Source of the DNA: Type-B symbiont of Plautia stali
GTDB lineage: Bacteria; Pseudomonadota; Gammaproteobacteria; Enterobacterales; Enterobacteriaceae
Reading direction: 5' to 3'
Length of the DNA stretch: 64,000 nucleotides
Assembly (NCBI GenBank): GCA_001485295.1
Contig: BBOA01000003.1
Location: forward strand, 1 to 64,000
A program made the position numbers and the translations under genes. Under the pieces are notes generated by a model. It did no database searches and was not told where the DNA came from. It saw nothing but the letters and a program-made list of their open reading frames with translations. Below, piece by piece: positions 44,487-54,332 of the stretch (position 1 is the stretch's first letter; every line of letters starts with the position of its first letter).

Positions 44487-45560
44487 CGCTGCCTGCCGTC
44501 GCCAGCGCCGGGCGCGGGCGAGAAGGGAGTAACCGGACGCGACGGCGCGTTGTGCAGACGGAAAGCAGACACCGCCTGCGTCAGTTTACCCTCTTGGTCT
44601 TCCAGCGACGCAGCCGCTGCCGAGTCTTCTTCCACCAGCGAGGTATTCTGCTGGGTGATATTGTCCATTTCGGTGAATGTCTTGCTTACCTGCTGTATGC
44701 CGCGGCTCTATTCATCCGAGGAGGCGGCGATCTCTGCCATGATATCGGTGACGCGGCACACCGCTTCGACAATCTCGCCTATGGTTTCGTCCGCTTCCCA
44801 GACCTGATGGGAACCGTCTTTAATCAGGTTGACCGACTCCGCAATCAGCGATTCGATCTCTTTCGCTGCTTAGACGCTGCGATGCGCTAGGCTACGCAAC
44901 CTCCTTGGACACAGATCGCCGTCGCTGCGCGCTTTGCCTGAGGCGTCCGCCGCCAGCTGCTTGGCGTGATGGTCGTTCTCAGCGTTCTTGCTTCACCGTC
45001 GCGGTCAGCTCCTCCATGCTGGCGACGGCGCCTTCAATGCGCGCTACCGACTGACGCAGCGGGCCTATCAACACGCGACGCAGGAACACGAAGGTCACCA
45101 GCGCCAGCGCGGCGACAAAGACGGTAGCCATGGCGATAAAGCCGATGCGCGACTGCTGCTCAGCTCGGGCGTTGATGGCGTCGGCGCGCTGAGTACGCAG
45201 CTTGATCGCCTGCAAGCAGCACCTCGTTATAGGCGTTGTCGAGTTTGCGCGTGACGTCGGTCTCCTGCGCGATGATCCACTCGAAGCTGCCCTGTTTGCC
45301 CGCGTTGATCATCAGCTCCAGCTCTTTTTCGACATAGTCATTAAAGCGCTCCGTCAATGGCGCATCGAGCGCGATATCCTTTGGGGTTTTCACCTTGAGC
45401 TTCAGTAGATTTTGAAGCCTTCCTGCTCCTGCTGAATACGTTTCTCGGTGGCGACGACGTTTGCTTTGAACTCATCCATCTCTCCGATGCATGTGGCGGC
45501 GCCCGCCTGAATAATATTGAGGCGGGCGGTGCGCAGGTGGTTAGAATTGTTAGAGATCCC
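44487..45560 (-). pseudogene. Methyl-accepting chemotaxis protein, ruined
   Basis: The minus strand carries EIQVHMGISNNSNHLRTARL then NIIQAGAATCIGEMDEFKAN (Tar/Tsr-type ligand domain). After frameshifts come LTERFNDYVEKELELMINAG, a membrane helix IGFIAMATVFVAALALVTFV with FLRRVLIGPLRQSVARIEGA (start of HAMP), and then ASMEELTATVKQ. The signalling tip is degraded; the C-terminal end [20 protein letters not shown] then [18 protein letters not shown] is readable. It would have been a membrane chemoreceptor; with the che genes destroyed it has no partner. Confidence 0.9.
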
Positions 45561-45699
45561 CATATGCACTTGGATCTCGTCGGTAGCGTCCTGCAGCGAC
45601 TGATTGCTCTGAGATCTATTACTATCACGCCGTGGGCTATCTGTTCATTATTGCCACTGGTTTGCTGCTCATCGCTTTCGCTCTGCATACCATGCTGGT

Positions 45700-46276
45700 T
45701 AAGCATAATAACCTGGTGGATGACTAAGCCGCCATCAGCTGAAGCTGGCTCCCACTTCTCAGGCAGGCTCTCCAGAATAAACCATATCTGCTGCGCGCTG
45801 GCGTCTAGCCGGGTGCGCACGCCCTGACGCCAGTTCCAGCGGCCACAGGTCACGCCAGATCACTTAGGAGACTTTGTGTACGGCTCGCCCTGTTTTAGGG
45901 TGTTGAAGCGCTCGCTGCCGTCGGCGCGTACAAGACGCGCATTGCCGAATGTTAATGGCGTTATAGAGATCCACTACCAGATCGATCGCCGGCAAAGCGC
46001 CTTCGCGGGCGACCTGCTTGCGCAGGACTTCAACCGAACTGGTGGTGCGAGCCGGTTTGGCGCCGAATTGCCTGAACACCTCGCACCACGCGTCGATACG
46101 CGCATCGGCCTAAGGAACGTTATCATCTGCTATGGCGCGATAGGCGTCTTCCATCGCGTCGCGTGCCACCTTGCGGGTGCTGCACGCCATTTCGCTTCGA
46201 CCAGAATGCTGATAGCGCGGAATCCCGGCGCCAGCGCGATAACAGGCAGGTCTACATCAGGGGAAAAAGAAAACAT
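45700..46276 (-). pseudogene. B3/B4 tRNA-binding domain protein, ruined
   Basis: It starts at ATG 46276 as MFSFSPDVDLPVIALAPGFR, AISILVEAKWRAA; other frames give EVFRQFGAKPARTTSSVEVL then RKQVAREGALPAIDLVVDLY and NAINIR. The end reads RWNWRQGVRTRLDASAQQIW then FILESLP. This is the stand-alone B3/4 domain related to the beta subunit of phenylalanyl-tRNA synthetase. Its function is not established. Stops and frameshifts interrupt it. Confidence 0.65.
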
Positions 46277-46382
46277 CGCTATTCCTTTTAGGTGAATACT
46301 GAGCGAAGTGCAGCGATAGATAGCCGTCGCTGCTGCGTTATTTGTCTATACTGAGACTAGATTGATAATTAGTGAGGGAATC

Positions 46383-46650
46383 ATGAAAAAGACAATTATC
46401 GCACTTTCTGCTCTGATGCTGGCTGCGCCGGTTTTTGCCGCTACCACCCATGCGACCGATAAAACCGTAGCTGAAGCGCATAAAGGCGCGGATACTGCGA
46501 AAGAGAAGCTGCACAAAGCACAGGATGTGCCGGTGCTAAGCAGAAGCTGAAAGCGGAGCACGCTGCGGAAGGCAAAAGCGACGCGACCACTAGCAAAATC
46601 AGCGAAGGTTCGCAGAAAGCCCGGCACGGCACTAGGCAGGGCGCTATCTG
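46383..46650 (+). pseudogene. Small periplasmic Lys/Ala-rich protein, frameshifted
   Basis: It starts MKKTIIALSALMLAAPVFAA, a clear signal peptide, then TTHATDKTVAEAHKGADTAK then EKLHKAQD. A frameshift near 46533 is followed by KQKLKAEHAAEGKSDATTSK and ISEGSQKARHGTRQGA. The mature part is rich in Lys and Ala and probably helical. I do not recognise a named family. A good RBS (GTGAGGGAATC) precedes the start. Confidence 0.55.
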
Positions 46651-46667
46651 AAAAGTAAAGCGACCAA

Positions 46668-46850
46668 CTAAACCGACGTAATTGGACAGGCTGCTAAAGG
46701 TCAGCAGCGCGACGAGCAGGGCAAAAGCGTAGCTGGCGAAAATCAGCGTAATGGTAACCGGCGACAAGCGTGGTGCAAACGCAGCCGTACTGAAGAGCGA
46801 AATCAGGCGCAGGTTGCGCCACAGACCAGCCTTGAACTGCGCAGAAGAAT
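46668..46850 (-). pseudogene. MFS transporter, N-terminal fragment
   Basis: The minus strand reads SVRLRLHHA-like debris and in another frame RLSPVTITLIFASYAFALLV then ALLTFSSLSNYVG, resembling the first helices and the LxDxxGRR loop start of a major facilitator. It abuts the small periplasmic gene on the other strand. Only about 60 codons are left. Confidence 0.4.
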
Positions 46851-46868
46851 CTAGTGGTCGGAAAGTGA

Positions 46869-47337
46869 TTATCCTACATTGACATAAATGCCTGACGTCA
46901 CATTGTCCGTTAAGCGTACCACATGGTAGATAACCTGTTTATTGTGGGTTTTAATTTTGCAATTAATATTACCTTTATGTGACGAAACGGTTTTAGCTTT
47001 AATTTATATCTTGCCTGAAATCTGAATGGTGTGATGACCTAACATCTACATTTGAGGTATTCCTTAAAATGGATATTGAAAATCGCCATAAAGATAAAAA
47101 AAGCGTTTCAGGGCGCTGTATGATAATGTTTCGGATGCGATCGCTGGAATCCGATTCATGAATGAAACACTATTCATTAATAAACACTACGCTAGGTTTT
47201 AACTGTTCGTAGCGCTGCTGTAATTGATTAATGTCGGAGACAGAAAATATGTTTTTATTTTTGATTCCCTTACAGGAGATATAGTCCTACAATCCTAGGC
47301 GTACGTAATTGCATGAATCCATAATAATCGTTGGCAT
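46869..47337 (-). pseudogene. rcsA: RcsA capsule-synthesis regulator, ruined
   Basis: From ATG at 47335-47337 the frame reads MPTIIMDSCNYVRLGL then TAG (E. coli [20 protein letters not shown]). Then come LKPSVVFINE-TAG-CFIHES and RIRNIIIQ, and after a large deletion [11 protein letters not shown] and [20 protein letters not shown] then GIYVNVG-TAA. The last part contains the end of the LuxR helix-turn-helix and the C-terminal tail, as in E. coli. RcsA works with RcsB to turn on capsule genes. Its loss goes with the ruined polysaccharide cluster at 1-6000. The position between fliR and dsrB matches E. coli. Confidence 0.88.
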
Positions 47338-47958
47338 TTTAGCGACCCTCACCAATTTGTTATCTGTTTAAATCAATGATGAATTATGCGTTGCGGTACG
47401 AGAGAAATTTCTAAGACACTTTTTTATTCTGCTCAGCTGTCTGGCGACAGGCCATACACTCGCCAAAAGTACCCGTTTCTGCAAGGTTGTTTTTGTGCTA
47501 ACTTTACGTCACTTATCACTCCAGTGATAGCGGTAATTATCTTACTATCTCTCTAAAGTAATACTTAAACCACTCAAAACATTCTATGCATTTTTCAAAC
47601 CATTTTTCTCAGAAACCAACTAAGGAAATTCTGATAAATGAGAAGCGACTCTAAAAATTTTTCTTATTAAACGGCGCTTCAAGTATTTTATTTACAGGTT
47701 TCCGACATTGCTAATGTAGTGGAATTGTTGATAAAAAAGATAACAGTTTGTTTCCTAACAAAAAATACTTTAACGTATTTTTTTCTTGTCAGAACTCTTT
47801 TTTCCGGCATTGTCAACACCCGCTAAAACATCACGCTTTAGCGAATTAAATGTCTTTAAGAATCGTTCTATCAATATAGACTGAGTTATGCACGATAGTG
47901 ACGAGGCTCTCAATAAGGGTGTTATGCACCCTTATTGAAAACCGCCAGCAATTAACGA
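47338..47958. other. AT-rich gap between rcsA and fliR
   Basis: About 620 bp, strongly AT-rich, without recognisable coding sequence. In E. coli this is also a long intergenic region upstream of rcsA that contains the dsrA sRNA gene. I could not identify DsrA with confidence. Near the fliR end an inverted repeat is present. Confidence 0.5.
47911..47937. terminator. Hairpin downstream of fliR
   Basis: CAATAAGGGTG (47911-47921), loop TTATG, CACCCTTATTG (47927-47937) is a perfect 11-bp stem. On the plus strand AAAA follows and on the minus strand there is no U run, so it may be a factor-assisted terminator for the fliLMNOPQR operon or for a plus-strand RNA. Confidence 0.6.
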
Positions 47959-48521
47959 TCAGGGGTGAGACAGTTGCAGCAGAAACTGAGCAAGTAAATC
48001 AAAGACTTCACTAAAAAGATGCTCACAGAAGAACGCGACCAGCGGCATCATCAACCCCATGGTCAAAATTCCCTAAAAGGTAATTAAAAAGCCAACCGCA
48101 AAAATAGAGAGTTGAGGTATAACACGGTTTAACAAACCCAAACCCGGTACCAAGTTTATCAGAAGCAGGAAAACGATTAAGGGTAACGCTAATGTCATTA
48201 AGGAAAATCAACATGCCCGCTTTAATCAATGCGTTAAATGCATTGGCGTTTAACGGCCCTCCACCAATCGGCAGCGTATGAAAACTGTCCGCCAGTAACG
48301 AAATCAGCCATATATGTCTGTTGAAGGTCAGGAAGAGCAACATCGCCAGCATATCGAGAAAACGCGCTAGCACCGGCGCCCTCAGCCAAGTAATCAGCGC
48401 CACTAGGCCAATCTTGACCCGGTTGCTGATTGTGCACTCAGCAGCGGCGCGGTGGCGAACAACGCCAGCGGCCAGAAAAATTGACCCAGTGAACCAGCTG
48501 GCTGCTGTTGAGAGTGACCAT
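47959..48521 (-). pseudogene. fliR: FliR flagellar export apparatus protein, ruined
   Basis: The start ATG (48521) overlaps the TAA of the fliQ remnant. Blocks are [49 protein letters not shown] then [20 protein letters not shown] and [17 protein letters not shown]. The end reads [20 protein letters not shown] then LSHP. The helix region after the first 40 residues is deleted. FliR was part of the type III export gate for the flagellum. Confidence 0.9.
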
Positions 48522-48790
48522 TAGCCGACCATATAGGGCAGGTCGGTGACCTATAGTCCAGCATCAGAATTCCCGCTTCTTCAAACATCTCTTCTTATAA
48601 TGCACGTCAGCGTGGCTTTATCATTTTTACTCATATTGGTTTCGATGGCGTTAAGTTCCATCAGTTTGACGCGCACTTCAATCTCCCGAAAGACGCGTTG
48701 CACGCCCTTTTCTAGCTCCCGCAAAATCATCTCGCCCGCGCCTAGCAGGCAGGCAACGTTACGCTTATCGTAAATCAATTCCACAAACAT
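48522..48790 (-). pseudogene. DinI-like protein fused near its 3' end to the tail of fliQ
   Basis: ATG at 48788-48790 starts MFVELIYDKRNVACLLGAGE then MILRELEKGVQRVFREIEVR and VKLMELNAIETNMSKNDKAT. This is the DinI/ImpC family (LPGAREIIL, VFPDxEVRVKPM, NDK), which modulates RecA. One extra base near 48596 shifts the frame before EEMFEEAGILMLD. Directly after this the sequence TDLPYMVG-TAA follows, which looks like the C-terminus of FliQ. So a deletion has joined the DinI-like gene to the flagellar operon. In the normal protein the tail would be E-M-F-E-E-A-x-M-W-L. Confidence 0.75.
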
Positions 48791-49088
48791 ACTTTTATTC
48801 CATACAGGAAAGATATTCACTGGCACATCTACTGTAAATCCAACCAGTGACAAGCCTCTCAGGCGCGTCGGAGCGCTTTTTTTGGCGTAACACGCAAAGG
48901 TTGCAAAGGGATATAAAAAAGGAGAAGGGGCTGCGGCAGGTAAAAAACAGAACCTCTGGAGGTGGAAATCCAGCAACCCTTCTAAGGGTAGGGCACGCAC
49001 ACCATTCGTTCAAGGACAATCACGACCGAAGTCGTGCAGTAAACTCATACAAGTTTGATCGACTTGTACAATTTATTCCTGATCTATT

Positions 49089-49436
49089 TCACTGGTTGGG
49101 GTGTTGCAGCTCGCGACGACTTAAAGTTCGTTCTTGATGCAGGATGCAGTATTCTTCCCAGCTCATGCCTAGCGATTCTGCATGAAATTTTAGGTAATTT
49201 TTAATCGCTTCCGCAGCGACTGACTTATCTGGCTCGGCTAGCTGGATGGAGAAGATCATGCCGTCGAGGTTTTTCTGACGCAGAAAGGCGGCGTAGATGC
49301 GTTCGGCGCGCCACTCACGCAGCTGGCGCAGCGACACATTGGCGTGACGTGCGTCGCTAAGGGCGGCCTTAAAATCGACATGAGCGGTAAAAAGCATCTC
49401 GCGCGCCAGTGCGTAATAGGCTTCTGGCGTTTTCAT
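49089..49436 (-). CDS. Small conserved hypothetical protein (DUF6388-like)
   Basis: The start MKTPEAYYALAREML at 49436 is preferred to the upstream ATG at 49457 because AGGAAA precedes it at a normal distance. The 115 residues include VSLRQLREWRAERIYAAFLR, IFSIQLAEPDKSVAAEAIKN and HAESLGMSWEEYCILHQ. It is soluble and mostly helical. I think it belongs to a small enterobacterial family (DUF6388) but recall it only vaguely. The frame is complete within a region of ruined genes. Confidence 0.7.
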   Translation of the reverse strand: MKTPEAYYALAREMLFTAHVDFKAALSDARHANVSLRQLREWRAERIYAAFLRQKNLDGMIFSIQLAEPDKSVAAEAIKNYLKFHAESLGMSWEEYCILHQERTLSRRELQHPNQ

Positions 49437-49642
49437 TGGGTTTCCTAAGAAATTCAATTTTCATTATATTATGTTACCATATTGTAACATGGTTACCCAC
49501 CGGCCACGGCCAGCCCTTGTCAAGACGCTGTTCGCGGCGCAAAAAATCGCAGCGCGGCTTGAATCAGGACGCAGACAACTTGCGGAAGGTAGGCGAAAAA
49601 TTATAACTTAAGCTGCCATTGAAGCGATCTCAGGGATTAACG

Positions 49643-50119
49643 ATGAAAAAGTGGATGCTAACGGCGGCGCTAGCGCTAGCCGGTTGTGCGCAAATCAACA
49701 GCTATCAGGATACGGTGCAGACGCCGGCACCTGCCAGCCTGCAGGGCAACTGGCAGACGGTCGGTCCGCAGAGCGGGCTACGCAGCGGAGAGGCGATGGG
49801 CAGCCTGATCGTGAACGCGGACGGCAGCACGCTTGACTGTCGCCAGTGGATGCGCGTGATCGCTAAGCCGGGCAAGCTGGCGCTGCTGAACGGTGATTAC
49901 GTCAACGTTAACCGCCAGTCGCGCGTGATGCCGCTAGAGCTGGAAGGAGGCGAACTGCATTACGACGGCCTGACGCTGCGTAAGGTCCACCGCTCAACGG
50001 TAGAGTGCCAGCAGGCGCTGGAAGAGGTGGCGAAACAGCCGAACGCGGCAGTTATCCAGAATATCGAGCCGGAAATGCTTAAGTCCGCCATCACTCAGGC
50101 GAACGAACAGAAGCAGTAA
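49643..50119 (+). CDS. yedD: Lipoprotein YedD
   Basis: The start at 49643 (MKKWMLTAALALAGCAQ) gives a short lipoprotein signal with the lipobox LAGC (Cys at residue 15), better than the upstream ATG at 49619. The mature part reads SLQGNWQTVGPQSGLRSGEA, GSLIVNADGSTLDCRQWMRV and GKLALLNGDYVNVNRQSRVM. E. coli yedD lies next to amyA as here. It is an outer-membrane or periplasmic lipoprotein of unknown function. It is intact. Confidence 0.93.
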   Translation: MKKWMLTAALALAGCAQINSYQDTVQTPAPASLQGNWQTVGPQSGLRSGEAMGSLIVNADGSTLDCRQWMRVIAKPGKLALLNGDYVNVNRQSRVMPLELEGGELHYDGLTLRKVHRSTVECQQALEEVAKQPNAAVIQNIEPEMLKSAITQANEQKQ

Positions 50120-50164
50120 GGGTTTATCGCCTTATTCCGCCGCAGTGTAATAAGGTGCGTTACG

Positions 50165-51340
50165 CTACTCCGTCAGCACCTAGCAGACGCTGACGCCGTT
50201 GCAGCGCGCCAGAACCACCCCATGCCACGCTTTTCTCGCCGTTCGACATAATCACGATGTAGACCGGCTGTTCGGCGGTGCCGCTGCGGCTAAACGCCAC
50301 GCAGTTGGGATGTAGTCGGTTTGCGCGTCCGAAGCATAGATCTGGTGCGCGCGGATCAGCGCTTCCAGCGCCGGGATGGCAGGCATCTCTATGCGGTAGG
50401 TGTCGTCGTCGCCGCCGCTGGCGCCAAATAGGTCGGGATAGAATACTGTCAGTACGCCCTATTCGCGAAGCAGGATCAGCGCATAGGCAAGCGGTTTAAA
50501 CCAAGCTTCGACCGACGCGCAGCGGCTGGGTGTCATGGTTGGCGACAATCATCAGCGTATGTTAGGGATCGGCTTCCACCAGCGAGTTGGCGAAGATTTT
50601 GCTGAGATCTTGGTAGCTGTCCTAGGTCGACGCCTGATGAAAATTCAGATGCAGCGGCGCGTCGAACAACAGGTTTTGCCCTCGACCTGTTGGATATATT
50701 CTAGTAGTTTATCGGTTTCGAACGACCAGAATTCGGCAACGATAAACATCGGCTCGTCAGCAGCTTCCTGAAATCGATGTTAGCTCCCATCAGATAGTCG
50801 AAATTGATCAGCTCGCTGTCGACCTGATCGTTCCAGCCGTCGGCGGTATAGTCGTTCACAATTTTGAACACGCCGTTTTCATAGAGGTTTTCAATGCGAT
50901 CTACGCTGCTGAAGCATTTATAGTCCCAGATAAATCGGCAATGCTCGCCTGCACGCGCGTCGAGGCCTCGCGCTCGATGATCTCGTCGCAGTCGCAGTTG
51001 ACGCGCACGCGCTCTTTCTCGTCCGCGTCCATTTTATGGTTCACCACCACATCCATCAGCACGCCGAGCTGGTGCGTGCGGCAGGGCGTCCACCGCCGCC
51101 TGCAGCTGCTGTTTGTCGCCATATTTGGTAGCGACACTGCCTTTCTGATCGAATTCGCCTGGGTCAAAAAGTCGTAGCTGACGGAGTAGCCGCCCGATTC
51201 GCCTTTGTAGGCCGATGGCAACCAAGCCTGGTAATGACGATCTCGCTCAGCTAGGCTGCTTCCTCAGCTACTTCAGGCCAGATTTTGCCGGTACCCGGGT
51301 AATGCCAGTGGAAAAATTGCAGTAACGTCGGGTGGTGCAT
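50165..51340 (-). pseudogene. amyA: Cytoplasmic alpha-amylase AmyA, ruined
   Basis: ATG at 51338-51340 opens [20 protein letters not shown] and [15 protein letters not shown]. Then follow, in alternating frames, [57 protein letters not shown] (conserved region I, DVVxNH) and [11 protein letters not shown]. Later come [23 protein letters not shown] and VANHDTQPL-like pieces to ARCNGVSVC near the C-terminus. The gene is full-length in layout but carries many TAG codons and frameshifts. It would have degraded internal alpha-glucans. It lies between yedD and fliT as in E. coli. Confidence 0.88.
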
Positions 51341-51439
51341 CTGCTGTGCTCCAGCGGGAAGGAAAAGCAAGTATAGAGTACGTTGAAAAAAGACGCACCG
51401 GCAGAACAATTATTTTGTTACGCACGGTGCGTTTTAGGA

Positions 51440-51811
51440 TCAGGACAGCGGCGGGTTCTCCATCGGCACCATTACGCTGCCCTGTTTGCCATAGGCGCTC
51501 ATTACCGATTTCTGGCGCGTGTTCTGATTCACCAGCGTCGACAGCTCGTTCATGCGCTCCTGCAGCAGGCGCTTCACTTCGCTCTCATTATCCAGAATAT
51601 GGCGCAGCACCGGTCGCAGCTGCTGCTCCTGCGCCTACATGGACGGCGATGCGGCTTCGGTCGATCACGCCAGCCGTTGCACCGCGCTGACGTAATCAAC
51701 TTCCTTTTTAGTCAAATCATCCCATTCGCCCTCGACCGCAAAACGCAGCATTTGCTGGCTAAGCTCGAGGAGCCGTTGGTAAATGGCAATCAGATACAGT
51801 GCAAGTATCAT
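51440..51811 (-). pseudogene. fliT: FliT flagellar export chaperone, two nonsense codons
   Basis: It starts MILALYLIAIYQRLLELSQQ and continues MLRFAVEGEWDDLTKKEVDY then [43 protein letters not shown] and [17 protein letters not shown]. The length and all blocks match FliT, the FliD chaperone and FlhDC antagonist. The start ATG overlaps the fliS stop (TAATG). The reading frame is otherwise uninterrupted. Confidence 0.88.
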
Positions 51812-52127
51812 TAAAAGGCGTCCTGAATCAGAGGTTGAGGCTGGGCAACTTCCTTATTACGCAGCAGCGCTTCGACCTCGACAATGACCTCCACGTCATT
51901 ATTACGTAAATTCGCCTGCAGAAGCCGCCGCACTATCTAAGTGTAAAGCGAAAACAGGTTGTTAGTGAGATCGTCGCCGCTCTCTGCATTCAGACCCTGC
52001 TTAAGCCCATTTTCAATAATGTTAATGGCTTTGGAAAGGGAAAGGGCCTTTTCCCTCAATATTTCCGTCCTGTAAAAACAGACGGGCGCGAACCAGCAGC
52101 GCGCCGTCGAACAACATAATATTCAGT
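51811..52127 (-). pseudogene. fliS: FliS flagellin chaperone, 5' part lost by fusion to fliD
   Basis: The readable pieces are QLNIMLFDGALLVRARLFLQ then DGNIEGKG, LSKAINIIENGLKQGLNAES and GDDLTNNLFSLYT, TAG, IVRRLLQANLRNN and VEVIVEVEALLRNKEVAQPQ. E. coli FliS begins about 30 residues earlier. Those codons and the fliD end are deleted so that the FliD remnant runs straight into FliS. FliS binds the flagellin C-terminus. Confidence 0.85.
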
Positions 52128-52690
52128 TGCTACTGTCCTGCGCGTCTGCGCCGACGTTGACGGCGGTCGCTTTATAAGCCGTTACCCAGCTGGAAATGGC
52201 ATTGCTTGCTTCGATGTATCGGTCGTGACGGTCAGCTTCTGGTTGCCGCTGGTGGTGTCGCTCAGATTCATCGTGATGCCTTCCAGCGCGTCGCTGATGG
52301 TGTTGCTGCTGTTTTCGATGGCGATATTGTTAACGGTCAGTTTGGCGTTCTGCGCCGTGATGCTTTTGGTCATCGCATTGCTGGCGTCGTAGCCGACGAT
52401 GCCCTGTATCGTGTCGTCGCCAGTGACTTTAATGCTGCTGAAGGCGTTATTTGAGTCGGTTTCGTTTGAGTTGACGGAGAGTCAATAGCTGCTCAATAGC
52501 TGCCGGCGGTAACGCCCGTATCGGCGCCGTTAATGGCGTCGCGCATCCCAGTCAGCGAGGGTCTGGTCGCTGGTCAGGGTGATGTCTTTGCTAGAGCCAT
52601 CCGCTAGCGCGATGCTCAGGATGCGACTGCTGGCGGAGATGTCGCCTAGCGCGGTGGTGTTGCTGCTCTGTATCGCGGAAGATCGATGAT
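52128..52690 (-). pseudogene. fliD: FliD flagellar cap protein, internal remnant
   Basis: The piece contains ISASSRILSIALADGSSKDI then TLTSDQTL, IKVTGDDTIQGIVGYDASNA and QNAKLTVNNIAIENSSNTIS then DALEGITMNLSDTTSGNQKL, followed by SSWVTAYKA-like sequence. This is the central D2-D3 part of FliD. The N-terminal ~120 residues and the C-terminal half are missing. An 11-bp tandem duplication (TCAATAGCTGC, 52482-52503) lies within it. Confidence 0.88.
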
Positions 52691-52697
52691 TTTGTTC

Positions 52698-52724
52698 TAA
52701 AGAAGTCAGAGACGAGGGCGATAA
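52698..52724 (+). promoter_or_regulatory. Sigma-28-like promoter, upstream copy
   Basis: TAAA (52698-52701), exactly 15 bases, GGCGATAA (52717-52724). This is one mismatch from the FliA consensus TAAA-N15-GCCGATAA. It faces fliC and lies 79 bp upstream of a second such site. Confidence 0.6.
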
Positions 52725-52776
52725 GATAAGCGTGACAGGTTGAAGGAAAAAGTTTTCACTTGGTACTAAAAAATTC

Positions 52777-52803
52777 TAAAGGTTGTTTAAGGGCAGACGA
52801 TAA
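52777..52803 (+). promoter_or_regulatory. Sigma-28 promoter of fliC
   Basis: TAAA (52777-52780), 15-base spacer, GACGATAA (52796-52803) followed by CAACTTTGACGGCGCTGAAG, which resembles the leader of E. coli fliC. It lies about 80 bp before the fliC start. The promoter is preserved although fliC is dead and no fliA gene is in the window. Confidence 0.8.
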
Positions 52804-52880
52804 CAACTTTGACGGCGCTGAAGCCGGCGGGTTGAAGCCCACACCTTAACCAAAAGACTTGATTGACAGGAATATTTATC

Positions 52881-54178
52881 ATGGCCTAAGTCATTAATAT
52901 CAACAGCCTCTCGCTGTTCACTCAGAACAACATCAACAAGAACCAGTCTGCTCTTTCTTCTTCTATTTCTATCGAGCGTCTGTCTTCTTGTCTTCGTATC
53001 AACAGCGCGAAAGATGACGCTGCTGGTCAGGCGATTGCCAACCGCTTCACTTCAAACATCGACGGTCTGACTCAGGCTTCACGTAACGCCAACGGCGGTA
53101 TCTCTCTGCGCAGACCACTGAAGTCGCGTTGTCAGAAATTAACAACAATCTGTAGCGTGTATGTGAACTGACCGTACAGGCGCAGAACGGCACCAACCCC
53201 GATTCCGACCTGTCATCAATCTAGGACGAAATCAAATCTCGTCTGGGCGAGATTAACCGCGTATCTGGTCAGACTCAGTTCAACGGAATGAACGTGCTGG
53301 CGAAAGACGGCCAGATAAAAATCTGGGTTGGCGCGGACGATGGCCAGACTATCTCTATCGACCTGAAGAAAATCGACTTTTATACACTGGGTCTGAAAGG
53401 TTTCTCTGTTTCTTCTAACACCCTGAAGATGAGCGACTCTATCACTCAGGTTGGCGCGAGCGGCTCACTGAAAGACGTTGCTCTCTCTTGTTGCAACCAG
53501 CCCGGGCATAGATGCCAGCACTCTGACTCTGCACAACGTGCAGGATTTAACCGGCGCAGCAACCTCTACCTATGTAGTTTCTTCTGGCAGCGACAACTAC
53601 GCAGTCTCTATCCTCTGTCGACGACACCAACGGCGCTGTAAAGCTGAACACTACTGGACGTCACCTATGACGACAGCAAAAACGGCGTAACTGGCAGTTC
53701 AATGATCGGTCAGTTCGTGAAAGTTGGCGCAGACAGCACTGGCGCAGCAGTAAGCTTTGTGACCGTTCGGGGTAAAGATTACAAAACTGACGCCACTGCA
53801 ATTGATGACGGCGGCGCCACAGACAAGGTACCTTGGCTGTTGCCAGCAACATCGGCGACATCGCTAGCACGGCTAACGCCAATACGTTCACTGGCGCAGC
53901 AACTTCTGATCCGCTGGCTCTGCTGGATAAAGCTATCTCTACTATAGATACCTTCCGTTCAAGCCTAGGTGCGGTGCAGAACCGTCTGGATTCTGCTATT
54001 ACCAACCCAAACAACAACACTACGAACCTGTCTGAAGCACAGTCTCGTATTCAGGATGCTGACCGCGCCCGAAGTTTCAAACATGTCTAAAGCGCAGATC
54101 ATCCAGCATGCGGGTAACTCCGTGTTGGCGAAAGCTAACTAGGTTCCGCAGCAGGTTCTGTCTCTGCTGCAGGGCTAA
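52881..54178 (+). pseudogene. fliC: Flagellin FliC, ruined
   Basis: It begins ATG GCC TAA (MA-stop; CAA to TAA) then VININSLSLFTQNNINKNQSA, SISIERLSSCLRINSAKDDA and AGQAIANRFTSNIDGLTQAS, the conserved D0/D1 region. TAG codons replace Gln at about 53154 and 53222. Frameshifts interrupt the variable part (ASTLTLHNVQDLTGAATSTY). The C-terminus PLALLDKAISTIDTFRSSLG then AVQNRLDSAITNPNNNTTNL is readable, with a further frameshift, TAG and LLQG-TAA. All regions are present, so the gene died by point lesions and small indels, with no large deletion. Confidence 0.95.
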
Positions 54179-54332
54179 TCGCCCTCTAGTGACCTTTGTT
54201 AAAAACGGCGGGGTTTTTTCCTGAAATGCGCTGATTCCGTCACTATCTGTTACAGAACGCAGCCATCCTGCCGGTAACTCCTTACAGAACATCACAAAAT
54301 TTAGCCCAATTTTTCTTTTTTCTGGAGTGTCC

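Noticed and set aside
45608..45728. Plus-strand hydrophobic frame (HAVGYLFIIATGLLLIAFAL) between the receptor and B3/B4 remnants
   Set aside because: It could be a membrane helix from a decayed or inverted gene, perhaps the N-terminal part of a receptor, but no second feature supports an assignment.
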